Positions 1 to 11,613 of a DNA stretch of 64,000 nt are shown here, piece after piece. Origin of the DNA: Laccaria trichodermophora (lineage: Eukaryota > Basidiomycota > Agaricomycetes > Agaricales > Hydnangiaceae). The position numbers and the translations under genes are program-made. Where the stretch lies: positions 186,001 to 250,000 of the forward strand of contig JACTVC010000021.1 of assembly GCA_018417955.1 (NCBI GenBank), in the 5' to 3' direction. A model generated the notes under the pieces. It searched no databases. It was not told the DNA's origin and saw only the letters and a list, made by a program, of their open reading frames with translations. Every line of letters begins with the position of its first letter. The first letter of the stretch is position 1.

Positions 1-1929
1 CATCTACAATCTTGCACCTGACGGACGCTACAAGAAGAAGTATGTGATTCCTGGTGGAGTAATTCCAGGCCCAAACAACCCCAAGAATACGGATTCCACC
101 ATTTGGTTGGACTTCAGAAGGCTGGTTTGCCAATCTGGCATGGTCTAAAAAAGGAAGTTTTCAAGTCTTTTCCGTATCTGTATTTGGGCAGTGCCGATGG
201 ACCTGGTAGTGTCCACTTCACTGGTCTGGTCGGTCATCAGGGAGCATATTTGTGTCGACTTTATTGTGGTCTGAAGGGCCGACACAAAGTGGGTGCATCC
301 ACATACTATCCTGCCCTCCTGAAACCAGACAACTACACTGTGGCTGGTTGTGATCATGATGACATTGATCCAGGAAGCATAACTGGATGTTCTCCAGAGG
401 CCTACTATGAAAATCTGAAGGTTCTTCTGGCATCTAGGGGCCCTACAGACTATAAGACACGCTGCAAAGATACTGGCATATCGACAATCAGCATATTTAT
501 GGCCTGCCCACCAAAGCGAAGACAGCCGATCCCAGCAGGTTTTGGTGGTGATTGTATGCATGCAGGCACCATAAATCTTGGTGATTTGTACCCTCCATTG
601 TGGCGTGGACTGTTTACTTGCACCAGGCCAGATACAGTGGAATCATGGGAATGGGCTGTCTTCAGAGACCCAGAAAAGTGGAAAGCCCATGGAGCTGCAG
701 TGGAAAGTTGTAAACCCTTCCTCCCTGGTTCCTATGACCGTCCTCCCCGCAATATTGCTGAGAAGATTTCAAGTGGTTACAAGGCAAAAGAATGGCAAGG
801 CTATTTTTATGGACTTGCACCTGCACTGCTTCATGGCATTTTACCAAAGAAATACTGGCAAAATTTCTGCAAGCTCGTCTACTCCATGCGGATTCTCCAG
901 CAACATTCAATTACCGAGTCTGAGCTGCAAGATGCTCACCACCATCTGCAACTATTTCACCACGAGTTTGAAGAAATTTATGTTCAACGCCACGAAGATC
1001 GCATTCATTTTGTGCGTCCTTGTCTGCATGCCATTCTTCATATGTCAAGTGAGACCATCCGTGTGGGACCATGTCCCTTGTACTCAACATGGACCATGGA
1101 ACGAGTCATTGGTGATCTTGGTGGAGAGATTAGGCAGCCATCCAACCCCTACAAAAATCTATCTGAACGGGGTCTGCGACGATGTCAAAGCAATGCTCTC
1201 AAGGCGATCTATCCCCAGCTGGAACGTGAAACAAAAACTTCGTCATTTGCAGAAGACATAGGAGATGGCTACAAATTTCTGCAGGCTCGTGAGGAGTCAG
1301 CACATGTCATTGGCGGAGCAGCAGGAGCAATAATCAAGAAGTACTTTGAAGAGGAGGAGATGGCACATGGCAATGATGTTCCTGTGAACTGGATTGGTCC
1401 AAAGGTTCATCGTTGGGCCCATTTGCAACTACCTATAGGAGATATTGCTCGTTCTGGGTGGAAAGAAAAACAGGCAGCTCCACAAGATATTCGGAGAGCA
1501 CGATATGTGAAGGTGAGCAGATATCAGAATTTATCAGACATGACATCCATTTAAACACATTTTAATTTCTAGTTGTCTCTTGGCAACCAAATGGAGTTTG
1601 CAGAGGTGGAATTCTATTTCCATGCGGTCATCAATAAAGAACAACGACATCTAGCACTGGTCTCACTCCTTTCACGTCCTGACGAAGACCTCTTTTCAGA
1701 GTCATTTCACACTGTATGGTCTGTTACAGAACTTGGAGATGAGGGTCTTCATGTGGTCGATGCCAAAAGTATTCTCACTGTGGTTGCTGTCATCCCACAT
1801 GACCACCATGTTGAAGAAGGTGGGGGCGACAAAAGGTTTTTCATCTGGGAGAAGATTGGAAATGATGTTGGTCTTCTATCTGATGCTGCAGGGGCTGTTG
1901 ATTTGGGAGACCAGGATACAATTGATTAA
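1..1929 (+). pseudogene. Plavaka-type DNA transposase, 3' part, frameshifted
   Basis: This is the C-terminal part of a Plavaka transposase, a basidiomycete cut-and-paste transposase family. The main reading frame runs from about 100 to 1512. It then splices over a 60-nt intron (1513-1572, GTGAGC to CTAG) into a last exon ending at 1929. Family hallmarks are the 'GLVGHQGAYLCRLYC' block, 'YYPALLKP' followed by 'GCDHDDID', 'GGDCMHAGTINLGDL', 'WTMERVIGDLGGEI', and the last-exon 'VEFYFHAVI' and 'AKSILTVVAVIPHDH' segments. The typical upstream block (YVIPGGVIPGPNNPKN) sits at about 38-88 in a different frame, so there is a frameshift close to 90-100. The 5' end lies outside the window. The element is therefore probably not autonomous. 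The assignment rests on remembered family patterns. Confidence 0.8.
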
Positions 1930-1958
1930 TTGACAAGTATCTGTATTAAAAGTTGAAT

Positions 1959-2644
1959 CTACTCTTCAAAATCATTGTCAATATTTCTTTCAACTACCCC
2001 CACACTTTCCAAAAGCTTTGCTCCAGCATAAGCAACAGCCTCCCTCAAATCCTGCAACTGGGCCACAAGTCGATCATGATCACTGATGGTTTCGAGGTGC
2101 GCGTCGTGTGCTCACTGCAGCTCGGTACGAAGTGCATCACAGTGAGTGCACCCATGGGATTCTTCCTCACTATCCGGGGCTGGGCTCATCTCTTCGTGTA
2201 CAAGATTGTCGAGCCAGGTTTGGGAGTTGATCTGGGAGTCGAGCATCCCCATGCCACGAAAGTCACTAGGGAAAGAGTTTCAGTGTGAGTTAAATTGAAG
2301 CAGGAAGATAGGTGACTTACTCAGTTGTTTTTAATACAGCTTTTTGTGCGCTAAGGCGTGCCATCCGCTTGCGAGGTGGGCTTTGGACATCCCAAGTCTC
2401 CGTTAACTGGAGATGACGATAAATTGCTTTTGTAGTGGCTTGAATGACTGGCTTCTTGAATGAATTCTTCCCTTTAGAAACGGCAGGACTGTTCTCCAAG
2501 TTCGATGGGATGTTCAGACTACGTGTTTGGTCCTGGAGAAGCCCATGCCGATGAAGGGAGGTCATTTTGTCACTTTGTGGCTCAACTGTTGGGAGTAGTA
2601 AGTAAGAGGAATTCCACGAGAAGCAGAATTTACCTACCTTTCAT
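1959..2644 (-). pseudogene. Small coiled-coil protein gene, probable Plavaka passenger
   Basis: The gene lies tail-to-tail with the transposase. It reads from an ATG at 2644 through three exons. The first intron has GTAGGT and CAACAG ends; the second runs from GTAAGT (just after 2322) to CCTAG. The conceptual protein starts MKVEPQSDKMTS. It has a basic middle, an acidic SEEES stretch, a Cys-x-x-Cys pair (CTHCDALRTEL), and a heptad-rich tail (DRLVAQLQDLREAVAYA) ending at 1959. One in-frame TGA (complement of 2112-2114) interrupts the CDALRTEL/coiled-coil region. A 33-nt intron starting GTGAGC could remove it but would be unusually short. Similar accessory genes are remembered beside basidiomycete transposases; the function is unknown. 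Confidence 0.5.
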
Positions 2645-2849
2645 TGCCGAGGTTATACGTCCAAACGAGAAGGTGTCAAAGAAAGGACAATAGGAAATAA
2701 TTTGGTGAACGCAGATTCAAAGATTCATGAGAATTCCCACGAGCTGCCTAAATGTGCGCCTAAATGTTTCCGTCGTACCACATCGTCCTCCATCGTCCCA
2801 AGAATGTTTTTCCTTCCGACTCTTTCCTTCTTGTTTTCACTCCACCATT

Positions 2850-5197
2850 ATGTCGTTTCTCGGGGCTGACACCTTCTCTACACTTAACGTTTTGACACCT
2901 ACCCCCAACCGTCATGGAAGTTTCAACATTGCAACAGGTTTTAGCAGCCTGATGGACGAGTCCTACCCCTATTCTCAACTTGACTCTGTAGGTAATTTTT
3001 CATTTCACGGTTAATCATCTTCTTACTTGTTGCCCAGTCGTCAGATTCTCCACAAGCACTATCCCCAGTTCAAATTCTCCAAGCTGCGACTCACGATCGC
3101 CTCATGCAGTCTGGCAATCTGGCCTACCACAACCTTCTGTTGCGAAACACAAGCCTGGAGGCAGAAGCTCAAACTTTGCGGTAAGCTATCACTGTATTCT
3201 GTTTACCATACTCAAGCTACAACAGGAGCGCATACATGCAACTAATGGCACAGCTCTCTTCGAAGTCCACTTCATCCAGTCAGCTCTCCAAGCCTGCACA
3301 CAAGGTCTACCGACATGAAGACTATCCTAACGTCACAATTTGGACTGCCCAGGACTGGCAGGTGCACCCCAAGAATAAGAAGAACGACGAAGCCGGCATT
3401 CATCAAGTTAGCGCCAACCAAACCAGCAAGAAACCCAACACACCTCGCACCTCAATGTTTTACATCCAGAAGGAGGACGGCTCCTCTGTAACAGAGATCG
3501 AGGCAGGTCAAATCTGCACGCAAGCGCGCCTTATTTGGGAGGCTCTTCACGCCCGTGGAATCGCACCAGATCACTGGGGAAGGGTAAGTATAGAAGCCGC
3601 TGAATATTATTTTGCACAGATGTATTCATTTCGCGAGTATCTCCGCTTCGGAGAAGGGGATTGGAAGGCCCAAAGGCTGGCCATCGACACTTATCCCGGC
3701 TGGGCATGAGGGAGGGGTTTGCTGAAAGGGTGGGTGAAGATGGAGGCAAAGGAGGAGCCTGTTGAAGATAGTTTGGTTGGGGAGAGCACTCAACATAAGA
3801 CGAAGAAGCGCAAGGACCCCCCTACGTCGACGTCGACCCCCAAAGCCGAGAAGTTAATGAAGCCTCAAACGACCTCAACCCAAGTATCACCGTCAACAAA
3901 CACCACGACAGGCACAGCCTCGATGCCTGTCGCCAACATTGACAGGCCTCCCAACGTCACCACACCCTCGGTAGATTCTATGCCAGTCACCCCACCAGCA
4001 GCGGGTCCCACTGCCCCCCTCTCAACGATCGCTCCCACCTCAATGATAGCTCCCACCTCCACGAGTGCTCCCATTACCCCCACCGTGCCATCAACGATAT
4101 CCCCGACTCCTAATTCAATTACGCCAGCAGCCACAGTGCCCGCCATGGTTGTGGCTCCCGTCTCACCGTCAACAGTGTCCTCACCCCTTGCCAAAGTCGA
4201 CCAAGTCACAACGAGTCCAGACTCCCCCGTCTTACTGCCAACAGATCCACCGACAACCATCTCAGTCACCTCCATCACATCACCAATACTCACACCACTT
4301 GCTCTTGTCCAACTCACCACTGTTGACAACCCACTCGCCCACGTTGCAGTCATTGACGAGATTGCAGTTGTTAACACCACCCTAGCAACAGCCGCCGATA
4401 ATCATGGGACCAATCCCCCAGCGCTGCCCTCTCCCATTGTGACTCGCACACCACCTTCTCCTGTCGATACTGTTGCCTGTGCTTCATCGCCGCTACCAGT
4501 TGTTGAACCAGCTCAAATCACCAATGCTCGGCCTCTCAAAATTAAGGTATGTATGATATTCATAAGTATGATATTGTTGCTCATGTCCTTCCCCGGCTCC
4601 AGTTGAAGATTATTAACCCATTGTAAGTCTCAACGTTACTATCTACCTGTGATGGAGTGCTAACGATACAATCAGATCCAAGTCTGTCGTACCCGTTCCT
4701 GCCCCTGGTGAGTTACAGTTTCGATCTTGCATCCCACGGCTAGTGCTCACCTACGAGATCTCTAGATGAGCCAAGCGTGGAAAGATTCTCATCGGCCAGC
4801 TGTGTTTCATCGAGCGACCCCACGCCCGCTCAGCCTCTATCTTCAAATGTCGTCAACACTGCCCCAGCCGCTGCCACCGGTTCTTGGTTTAGATTTCAGC
4901 CAAACAGCAATTCCGAACTGTGAGTACCTGCAGATGATATTCACAGGCCTGTTTCTAATTCCAACCTCTTCAGAAACTTGTTTGGCCGCCACTTCTGCAA
5001 GGACTTGGCTCGGAAAGTTTCACGCAAAGAGGTAACCGACGTGTTTGACAATCTTTCTGTGGAGGAGAAGAAGGTGAGTTTACATTCCATGATTCCGGGG
5101 AAGATAACTGATTCAATGGTGTCAGACGTGGACTGACCAGCAAGCTGAAAATCTTGCAGCCAAGAAGGAGAGGAGGAAGCAGGGCGTGAGGTCATAG
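2850..5197 (+). pseudogene. Eight-exon gene of a widespread Agaricomycete family, one in-frame TGA
   Basis: Function unknown. Eight exons (2850-2987, 3038-3180, 3226-4546, 4603-4622, 4676-4707, 4766-4919, 4974-5073, 5126-5197) join in one frame of 660 codons, all with GT-AG introns. Early exons give a Leu-rich coiled-coil segment, then a conserved block with 'YPNVTIWTAQDWQVHPK' and 'WEALHARGIAPDHWG' followed by 'AAEYYFAQMY' and 'DWKAQRLAIDTYPGW'. I remember this block from an expanded family of uncharacterised Agaricomycete proteins. A long Ser/Thr/Pro/Val-rich region follows, then a basic tail (FGRHFCKDLARKVSRKEV) ending RRKQGVRS. The only lesion is TGA at 3707-3709 directly after the conserved block; the frame stays open on both sides. 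A 36-nt intron-like stretch at about 3583-3618 is in frame and is probably coding, because its translation fits the family. Confidence 0.55.
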
Positions 5198-6805
5198 GCA
5201 TATTATCTGCTTGTATCGTACGAAATCGAATAGAAAACGAGCTTTTATTATCACATAAATTGTTCTACCACAACCGAATTTATCCGATGGCCATTTCAAT
5301 AAAGAATAGATATCGACTGATTTCACCTGATCTTGGCTGCTGTGTTCACTAAGTATTTATAAACATTGTCCGATATCAGCACATTCTGACCGATTTTCAT
5401 CTGCTATAGTCCGAACATCAGTTGAAATTGGTTTTTGCCAATTTCAACGGATCCCAGCCGATTTCAACCGTCAGGGTTTTGACTGGGCATCAGTGTCAAG
5501 AACTGTTCTCTAACTGTTTTGTCAGTAAATTGTGATTGATCAAAACATTAGACAAAAATTTGATGAAGATTAGACTGTGAAAAACAATTTTGAAGCCAGA
5601 AAATGGGCTGGATATAATGAAATATAATATCCAGTCAAGATAATGTACTATACAATGATATTTTACATGCAGGAATACTGTAAATCACCTTGGAAAACCA
5701 ATTTAGGACTATCTCATAGAGGGTTCCAAAAATCTTTTTTTTGGCCTACAGCTGACCTACCTACCCAACCCCTGGTCTGGCATTCAGATCCCTGAACCCC
5801 CTTGGATCAAAGTTGGGCCCAAGTTGGCCTACTGTGAAACACCCTAATGCAATGCTTCCCAGTGCATCAAAATCGTGTTATGGAAGTCCTGATTATCGAC
5901 AGCCTGAATTCAACTATTTATGGAGTCAAATTCCTCTGACCTGCCATCCGTCCATACTAGAAGATTCAAGATGTTACATGATTGCTGAGCAAGACGCAGC
6001 AATTTGTATGACTTACGGGAGCATGAAACATTTGATTGCATGCTAGTGGGAATTGATGACTCGGAGCAGATGTCTACACATATGTTGTTCTGTTCCTTAT
6101 GCCTTCCCCATGATTCGTCGATAGTGATGTGCCGGCTTTGGCCTGAGGTCAGAAGCCAGGCCAAACCAAGCCAAAAAAAAGCTGGGCCAAGCCGGGCCTG
6201 GAGGTTGGCCTGAGAGTGGCCAGCTTCTGGCCTGGCCCACTCGCGTTGGCTAGCATACAAATTGAGTCTCGTGGTGGTGGTGGTGGGGGGGGGTAGTTTG
6301 GGTACCGGAGTGTAACGTTTAGGTACTGGACGACGCCAAGGTGGGAGTAGTAGTAGTTTCCTGCAGGAAGCGGGAGAAGAAGGGGTGGACTTGTTGTGAA
6401 TTCACGTTTCAACGCGCTGACGGAGTTGGTCATTACTTGGAAACCCAGCATTGATCAAGTAATTTCAAATGATCAACCTACGAAATTATTTTGGCGTGAA
6501 TTGATCCCGCGCCTGTTGCGTGTCAAGGCTTTTAGGAAGAGTTTGAAGGATTTGACTGGGGGACTGAAATCTGCGCTTCAAAGTTTGGAAGGGAGGGAGG
6601 AACTTGGAAGAAGTGCTTTGACGCTTTGTAGTAGGCAGTTGTGATAAATATCATCTGTTGTTGTACTTTGCTTGCATACTACGCGCTTTCTTTGTATACT
6701 TGATTCTATAATACATTATATTGTTCCATGCTAGTAGTACTGTACGATCCTGTGTCTGGTATAACATTAACCCAAGTACACAAAACACCCGAGTCCGCGT
6801 CAAAA
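5198..6805. other. Intergenic, repeat-rich; no convincing gene
   Basis: AT-rich sequence with short repeated motifs such as GATTTCAACCG near 5400-5480. At about 6128-6245 there is a GC-rich cluster of GGCCTGGCC/GGCCAGGCC words in both orientations, which looks like a mobile-element remnant. A G-run (about 6285-6295) is followed by an 82-codon plus-strand frame (6396-6644) that I do not recognise and do not trust as a gene. Confidence 0.5.
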
Positions 6806-8154
6806 TCACCACATATCCCATACCCTCCTCCGTTCAAAAGAATGCAACCTCCTCCCCCTTCTCCCAACATACGCGCCTGGCGAGCCCCTCGCAGCCAAAG
6901 AGGGCACAGCGGACGGTTGTTTGCGTATAGTACACGTCTTCTTCTTCCCACCACCACTCGTGGTCGTAGTGGAGTTGGCACTTCCATCCCCCAAAGTCGA
7001 GTTGGACGCAAGAACAGGCAAAGGAGCCGTCGGTGACGGATCAGGCAGGAACGTATATGAGTCCTGGAAAATATCGTTCTGCGCCCCGTCGATAAAGTTG
7101 TACAAGTCGTTATAGACCGGTGGTGAGAATGAGCCTTCGAACATCTACAACACAAGGTATTCCACCGTCAGCGGACAAAAAAACAGGAGGAAGGGAAAAG
7201 CGTACATTATTCCTCTCGTTATTGAACCAGTAAAACGGGGTTTTGGCTCCGTAGGTGCAGTTCCCCGGAACGGATTGCATTTTCTTATTTGCGGGGTCTG
7301 CGCCGCACCGACGGGCGACTTTGGATGTTGCGAGGGGGACGGTGGATGTTGAGCCTGTTACGTTGCACTTGAAGCCGTTCATGTAGTCTGAGGATGAATT
7401 ATGTTAGGGAAGTTGGAAGAAAAGGGGGGCGGGAGGTGCTCTTACTCTCTTCTCCACCTGCGTCGGGCTGTATTCGCAATCGTAAGGAACAAAGAAAATG
7501 GTGGAGGATGGAAAACGTACCGCATGAATCCAAAAGAACGCACAAATACACCCCCCTTCGGGACAAGGCGGCATCCTCTTCGGCACTTGGAAATCCGTAA
7601 ACCTCGTCCACACACACGTCTGATTGACGCTAAACACCGTAAAATCCTCCGGCTTCACATTCCCCACGTCACTCTTATACGCAATCGCCAACGAACACCC
7701 TTCCAAATCATTGAATCCCTGCGTATGATACTCTATCATTGGGGATCCGGGACACACGTCGTTCGGATTACTCTTGTTGCGTATGTCGCCCCCCTCGGCA
7801 CTAGCGAAGAACGAGGTGGCGCCTTTGGTGCACGCTATTTCGGCTGTGGCGGTTTCGCCTGCTGGGAGGGCGAAGACGTCGCCTGGATTTGGAGGGTGGT
7901 CGAGGTGGTTGTGGAACCACCATTGGGAGAAGGGCATGTTCTTTATCGGTGCTACGGGGCGGTTGTCGTATGGATAGGTTTGGGCGGTCACGTTGAAGCC
8001 GAACATGCTTGGGTGGAAGAAGGCTTTCGGAAAAAAAACATCAGAAAGGCGATAAGAGGAGGAGAAAGAAGGCAAAAGGCGAGTTACCAGCGTGTCCAGA
8101 CACCTGCGGTAATACATGAAGGGCAAAAAGAGCAAGAGATAGGGTGGTGTGCAT
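6806..8154 (-). CDS. AA14-family lytic polysaccharide monooxygenase
   Basis: Secreted copper enzyme of CAZy family AA14, reported to cleave xylan coating cellulose oxidatively. Five exons (8088-8154, 7521-8023, 7446-7467, 7206-7387, 6806-7144) join in frame to 370 aa. The start is the only one giving a signal peptide: about 20 hydrophobic residues ending in SG, so the mature chain begins with His ([14 protein letters not shown]). The histidine brace is visible: mature His1, His102 in 'EYHTQGF', and Tyr179 in 'EENYMNGF'. These match the published His1/His99/Tyr176 of the Pycnoporus enzyme with a three-residue offset (from memory). Other family blocks are '[10 protein letters not shown]' with 'WWFH', '[11 protein letters not shown]' and '[12 protein letters not shown]', and Cys-rich '[14 protein letters not shown]'. 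The tail after GAQNDIF is Ser/Thr- then Arg-rich. The gene looks intact. Confidence 0.85.
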
Positions 8155-8487
8155 CGTGCAAGGTCGTTATTCCGATTCTAAGTGCCCAAGAAAGAAGAAA
8201 AGAGAAAAAGAGAAAGAGGCAGAAAAGAGGCCAACCGGTGGACTTGGATGATAGAGTGGTACATTCTCGCGAGGCAACACTTTATAAACGGCCAAGACAA
8301 TTGAGTCGAAAGGATTGCACGCGAACAATTGCAAAAACGTTTTGTCAACGTTTTTGTCGTGGGGTAGGGGCGTGACAGACGTTACCATTGTTTCTATATT
8401 TAGAGGTCAAATAATGACAAATAACGCGTCGCGTCAAGTCATTTTGGTGAGTGCCACGCACGCGTAACTGATATCGAAAAGCGGAAA

Positions 8488-8860
8488 CGTACCCCGTCAT
8501 TCGCATCCAATTTTTTCAGTCGTAACGTCTCAAAATACGTATCAGCTGCTACGCACTTTTTAGCGCCGATGTGGGCCCATTGCCAGTTCAGCCCCCAACA
8601 TACCCATACGGGATGGGTCTACTACAAACCTGTCAGATTATAAGGGTAAACCTGACTATGTGTAATAACTTCCAGAATTATGTAATGGTCAATGCTACAT
8701 TGCGAAATTTATCGCTGTAAGCTCAGGGTTCAAATCCCGGTTCTGGGATGCAACGATGTCATAAGGAAAGTTTTGCCAATGACTGTTATTTAGAGAGAAA
8801 AAAAAGAAAGGGTACATCAGAGTATCTATGCACTTGGATAGAAATTATATTTGGTTCACC
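8488..8860 (+). repeat. tRNA-derived SINE, copy 1
   Basis: First of two related units that begin at a shared CGTCATTC/TGTCATTC word and share a 'GTGGGCCCATT' block. A 79-nt tRNA-like core lies at 8670-8748. Its ends TTCCAGAA and TTCTGGGA pair as an acceptor stem, and a T-arm with GGGTTCAAATCCC (pol III B box) is present. The anticodon-like loop (after TTGCG) has eight bases, so this is not a working tRNA. The unit ends in an A-rich tail near 8800-8815. Confidence 0.6.
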
Positions 8861-8906
8861 ACCGAGACTGAATATTTCACAAGGAAACCTACAATAATCC
8901 AAGTCA

Positions 8907-9265
8907 AAAACGTGCCCTGTCATTCCTGAGTTTTCTGTCGAGTCGGAATATTCCAGAAAACTTCAATGATATTTGCGGCTGATACAGATTTTTCAGCGCT
9001 GACGTGGGCCCATTCCATGTCAGGTTTTCCGGTTCAACATCATGTGCATACGGGAAAGCATCTAATAGCTGCTAGAATCTCTGCGTAAACCTAGCTACCT
9101 ACAATAACTTCCACAATTGTGTAGTGGTGTACGCCAGGTTGCGAAACTTATCGCAGTTAGCTCAGGGTTCAAATCCTTGTTCTGGAAATGTCGTAAGAGA
9201 TTCCATAATGAAATTTTTTGCCAAAATAACTGTTGAGTGTAGTTGTTTGAGAAATAAAAATGATT
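8907..9265 (+). repeat. tRNA-derived SINE, copy 2
   Basis: Second unit, about 420 bp downstream of the first and in the same orientation. The 79-nt tRNA-like core is at 9109-9187, with TTCCACAA pairing to TTCTGGAA, a TTGCG/CGCAG inner stem and the same GGGTTCAAATCC box. Flanking blocks shared with copy 1 include 'GTGGGCCCATT' upstream and 'TTTGCCAA' plus an A-rich end downstream. Divergence between copies is clear but modest. Confidence 0.55.
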
Positions 9266-9535
9266 CGTCTTGGACGATATTCGTTTCCTCATGAGGCACT
9301 TGGCCAGTAGAAAAGAATTATTACTCACATCCAAGAAGAGTTGCTAGTATCCCACAGCCAGTAGCAAAACTCGAAAGTCATGCTGAACGGTGTCTTCTTC
9401 AATCGAATGCCTGTCTTGCGGCGCTAAGTCCAGGGTGACCGGTGACCGAAGACTCCTATCTGTACTAGAGATGGCTATATGAGAGCCAGTGGCCCTCCAG
9501 CGACGTCCAAGAAGCTCACTGTTCACTCCTGCGCA

Positions 9536-10270
9536 ATGCGCCTCTTTACCAACCTGATCGTCCTCGTCCCCCTCATTTTCTCTGTCGTCGCCTTTCCCCT
9601 CAGCACTCAAGCTGACGCCTCAACGGTCTTATCTGATATCAACGACATTGAAGCGGGGCTCGCGAAAGTCCTAGCGACCCCGAGTTCAACTGACACTGAT
9701 GCCGCACAACCTCCTAGCATTGAGGCGGGTCAGCTCAAGGTCCATTCTCATTTTCCATGCGTAGGAATTAGAAAGTTTTCTCATCTCAACGATCCGCAGT
9801 CTAGGTTTTCTGATACTTGATCTAGTGGAGGCTGTAAGTGCCAGAAACTCGCAAAAAGTGTCGACTAACTGTGACGGGCCGCTTCCCTCCGTTAGTTCCC
9901 TTTTCTGACTCCCTTCGACGAAATTTCCGCCAATACCATCCTTAGTTCCGAGCAAACAGTGCTCCTTCCTCTGCTTATTCAACTGCAGCAGGTCCTCATA
10001 AAGGCAGCCAGTGGCTTTTATGGAGAAGCTGAGTTTGAGGACTTACATAGCCAATTTCTTGAGAGCTTTAGTAGATGCGTTTCGGAGAGCTACCGTGGCG
10101 ATCCAGGAGAGATTCCCGGTATGTCTCATTCGCCTTTGCCTTTGTGACGACTGACGGTAATAAACGTCGTTTGCAACACTCCGAAAGACTGACTTGACCA
10201 CAAAGGCAGCCGCCGTCAGTGCTGACTTCGAGGCTCTGTAGGAAACCCTCGATCTTGCATATAATGGCCC
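9536..10270 (+). pseudogene. HsbA-like secreted protein, dead tandem copy
   Basis: Upstream duplicate of the intact gene at 11614. Exon 1 still encodes a signal peptide (MRLFTNLIVLVPLIFSVVAF) and the start of the mature helical protein (SDINDIEAGLAKVL). Exon 2 has lost its clean acceptor and contains stops where the intact copy reads DHLDKLTSDLTVL. Exon 3 can still be aligned (YPFLTPFDG-like, then LLPLLIQLQQVL) but is frameshifted, and the last exon carries stops. Homology to the second copy also covers about 150-200 bp upstream and about 250 bp downstream, giving a duplicated segment with a period near 2.07 kb. Confidence 0.65.
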
Positions 10271-11613
10271 TCTTTGAGCATTTTCACGGAGAGTAGCACG
10301 GAGTTGACTGATTTTTCTCAACTTTTGTAGGAACTTTGAAATTCTTTGAGGACGATCCCGATTGAACTAATACTGCTTTGCTCGAATTTTCAGTTGTTAC
10401 TTATAATGTACTCTTTGATTTCTTACTTTTTCTATGTGGTAGTTTGTTCTTGTCGGTTCGGGACCCTCCCATGGGGGAGATATTAGCATGTCGAAGACAT
10501 GTCAACGGCGTCCAGGATCAATCCATGATGGCACTAGCAAAGGCTAACTCGTGGTCAGAAGCTGATCGTGGGAATTTCATCATAGACTAGGTTTTCGACG
10601 ATTTTCCCAAGTTCTCAGTTGGTTCTCAGTAGCAATTCCATTCACTTAGATTTGCCAGCGCCTTTCCGTCATCGTCAGCGAGAGCTGCATATTATCCTTT
10701 ACTTGCCGACAGTTCCAACGCGGGTTTTTTGAAGGTGACAACGTCGATGGATTCCGGGAGGCTTGCAGCGCAGTAAAATTCAGAAGGAAGGCTTTCTTTT
10801 TGCAAGTACCTGATTTTCTCCCTATTTGTATCCATGCCATGACCGACGTTGAAGTGTTATGGAAGTGGCCGGCCTTTCTACTCAACAGGCCATTGGGAGA
10901 CTAAACCGGTCGACGTCGGCTAGCAAGGTCTCATACCAAGGCGAAGGCCTACCGTTTCACTCGCCATCGGGATTAAAGCCGAATCGTTCAGTCGAGCTTT
11001 GGAAGTCAGATTACGACGTTTCACGTCATTTCAAGCCCACATTCCGCGGTATGCCTCTCCGGTATCACCCCTCTCCGAGCCATGACTTCTTGTGGCCTTC
11101 TCACTCGATCAGAAGGCTCGGTACTGTTGATATCCCGACCATGAATTGGTGACTCTAATATAGGCACCTTCATGCCACAATATGAACGTCAATTCAGTGG
11201 ATGCAAGGCTAGCAGGCTGGGCACCCATATTTTTTTTTACTCCGATCTACAGTTCAGTACCGTGACTAACCTAGAAATTAGAAAGAGCCGCCGTCCTGCA
11301 GCTGTACCTCTCATCCACATCATATAATGCCTTGGATGATATTCTAGCCACCTGTTCTCTCACGAATAACTTGACCATCGGAGAAGAATCATTGCATCTA
11401 AAATCAAGAAGAGTTGCTATTCTTTCGACGCTCCATCCACCAGCAAAACTCCAAATCACGATGCAGTGGTGCCGATTGCATTTTCCAATCGAATACCTGC
11501 CATGCGGCAATGTGTCGAAGAGAACTACTTAAAAGCCAGCATCGACAGCGATTTCCCTCAGCCCTTCAGCGACGTCCCAACAACTTCAAGTCACCGTTCT
11601 CTTTTCCTTCACC
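10271..11613. other. Spacer of the HsbA-like tandem duplication
   Basis: The first 250 bp (to about 10530) match the sequence downstream of the intact copy (12378-12545), and the last 200 bp match the promoter region of the first copy. Between about 10560 and 11380 I see no recognisable coding or RNA gene; several short frames on both strands lack family resemblance. Confidence 0.5.

Noticed and set aside
3583..3618. Intron-like stretch with GTAAGT and CACAG in exon 3 of the 2850-5197 gene
   Set aside because: It is only 36 nt and its translation (VSIEAAEYYFAQ) fits the conserved domain, so it is more likely coding.
3865..4380. 171-codon minus-strand frame rich in Gly/Val/Thr
   Set aside because: It is the antisense of the Ser/Thr/Pro-rich coding region; open only because of composition.
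6396..6644. 82-codon plus-strand frame
   Set aside because: No domain, no homologue recalled, no partner exons, and it follows a G-run and repeat debris.
7401..8375. 324-codon plus-strand frame opposite the AA14 gene
   Set aside because: Antisense of a confidently assigned gene with splice sites and catalytic residues on the other strand.
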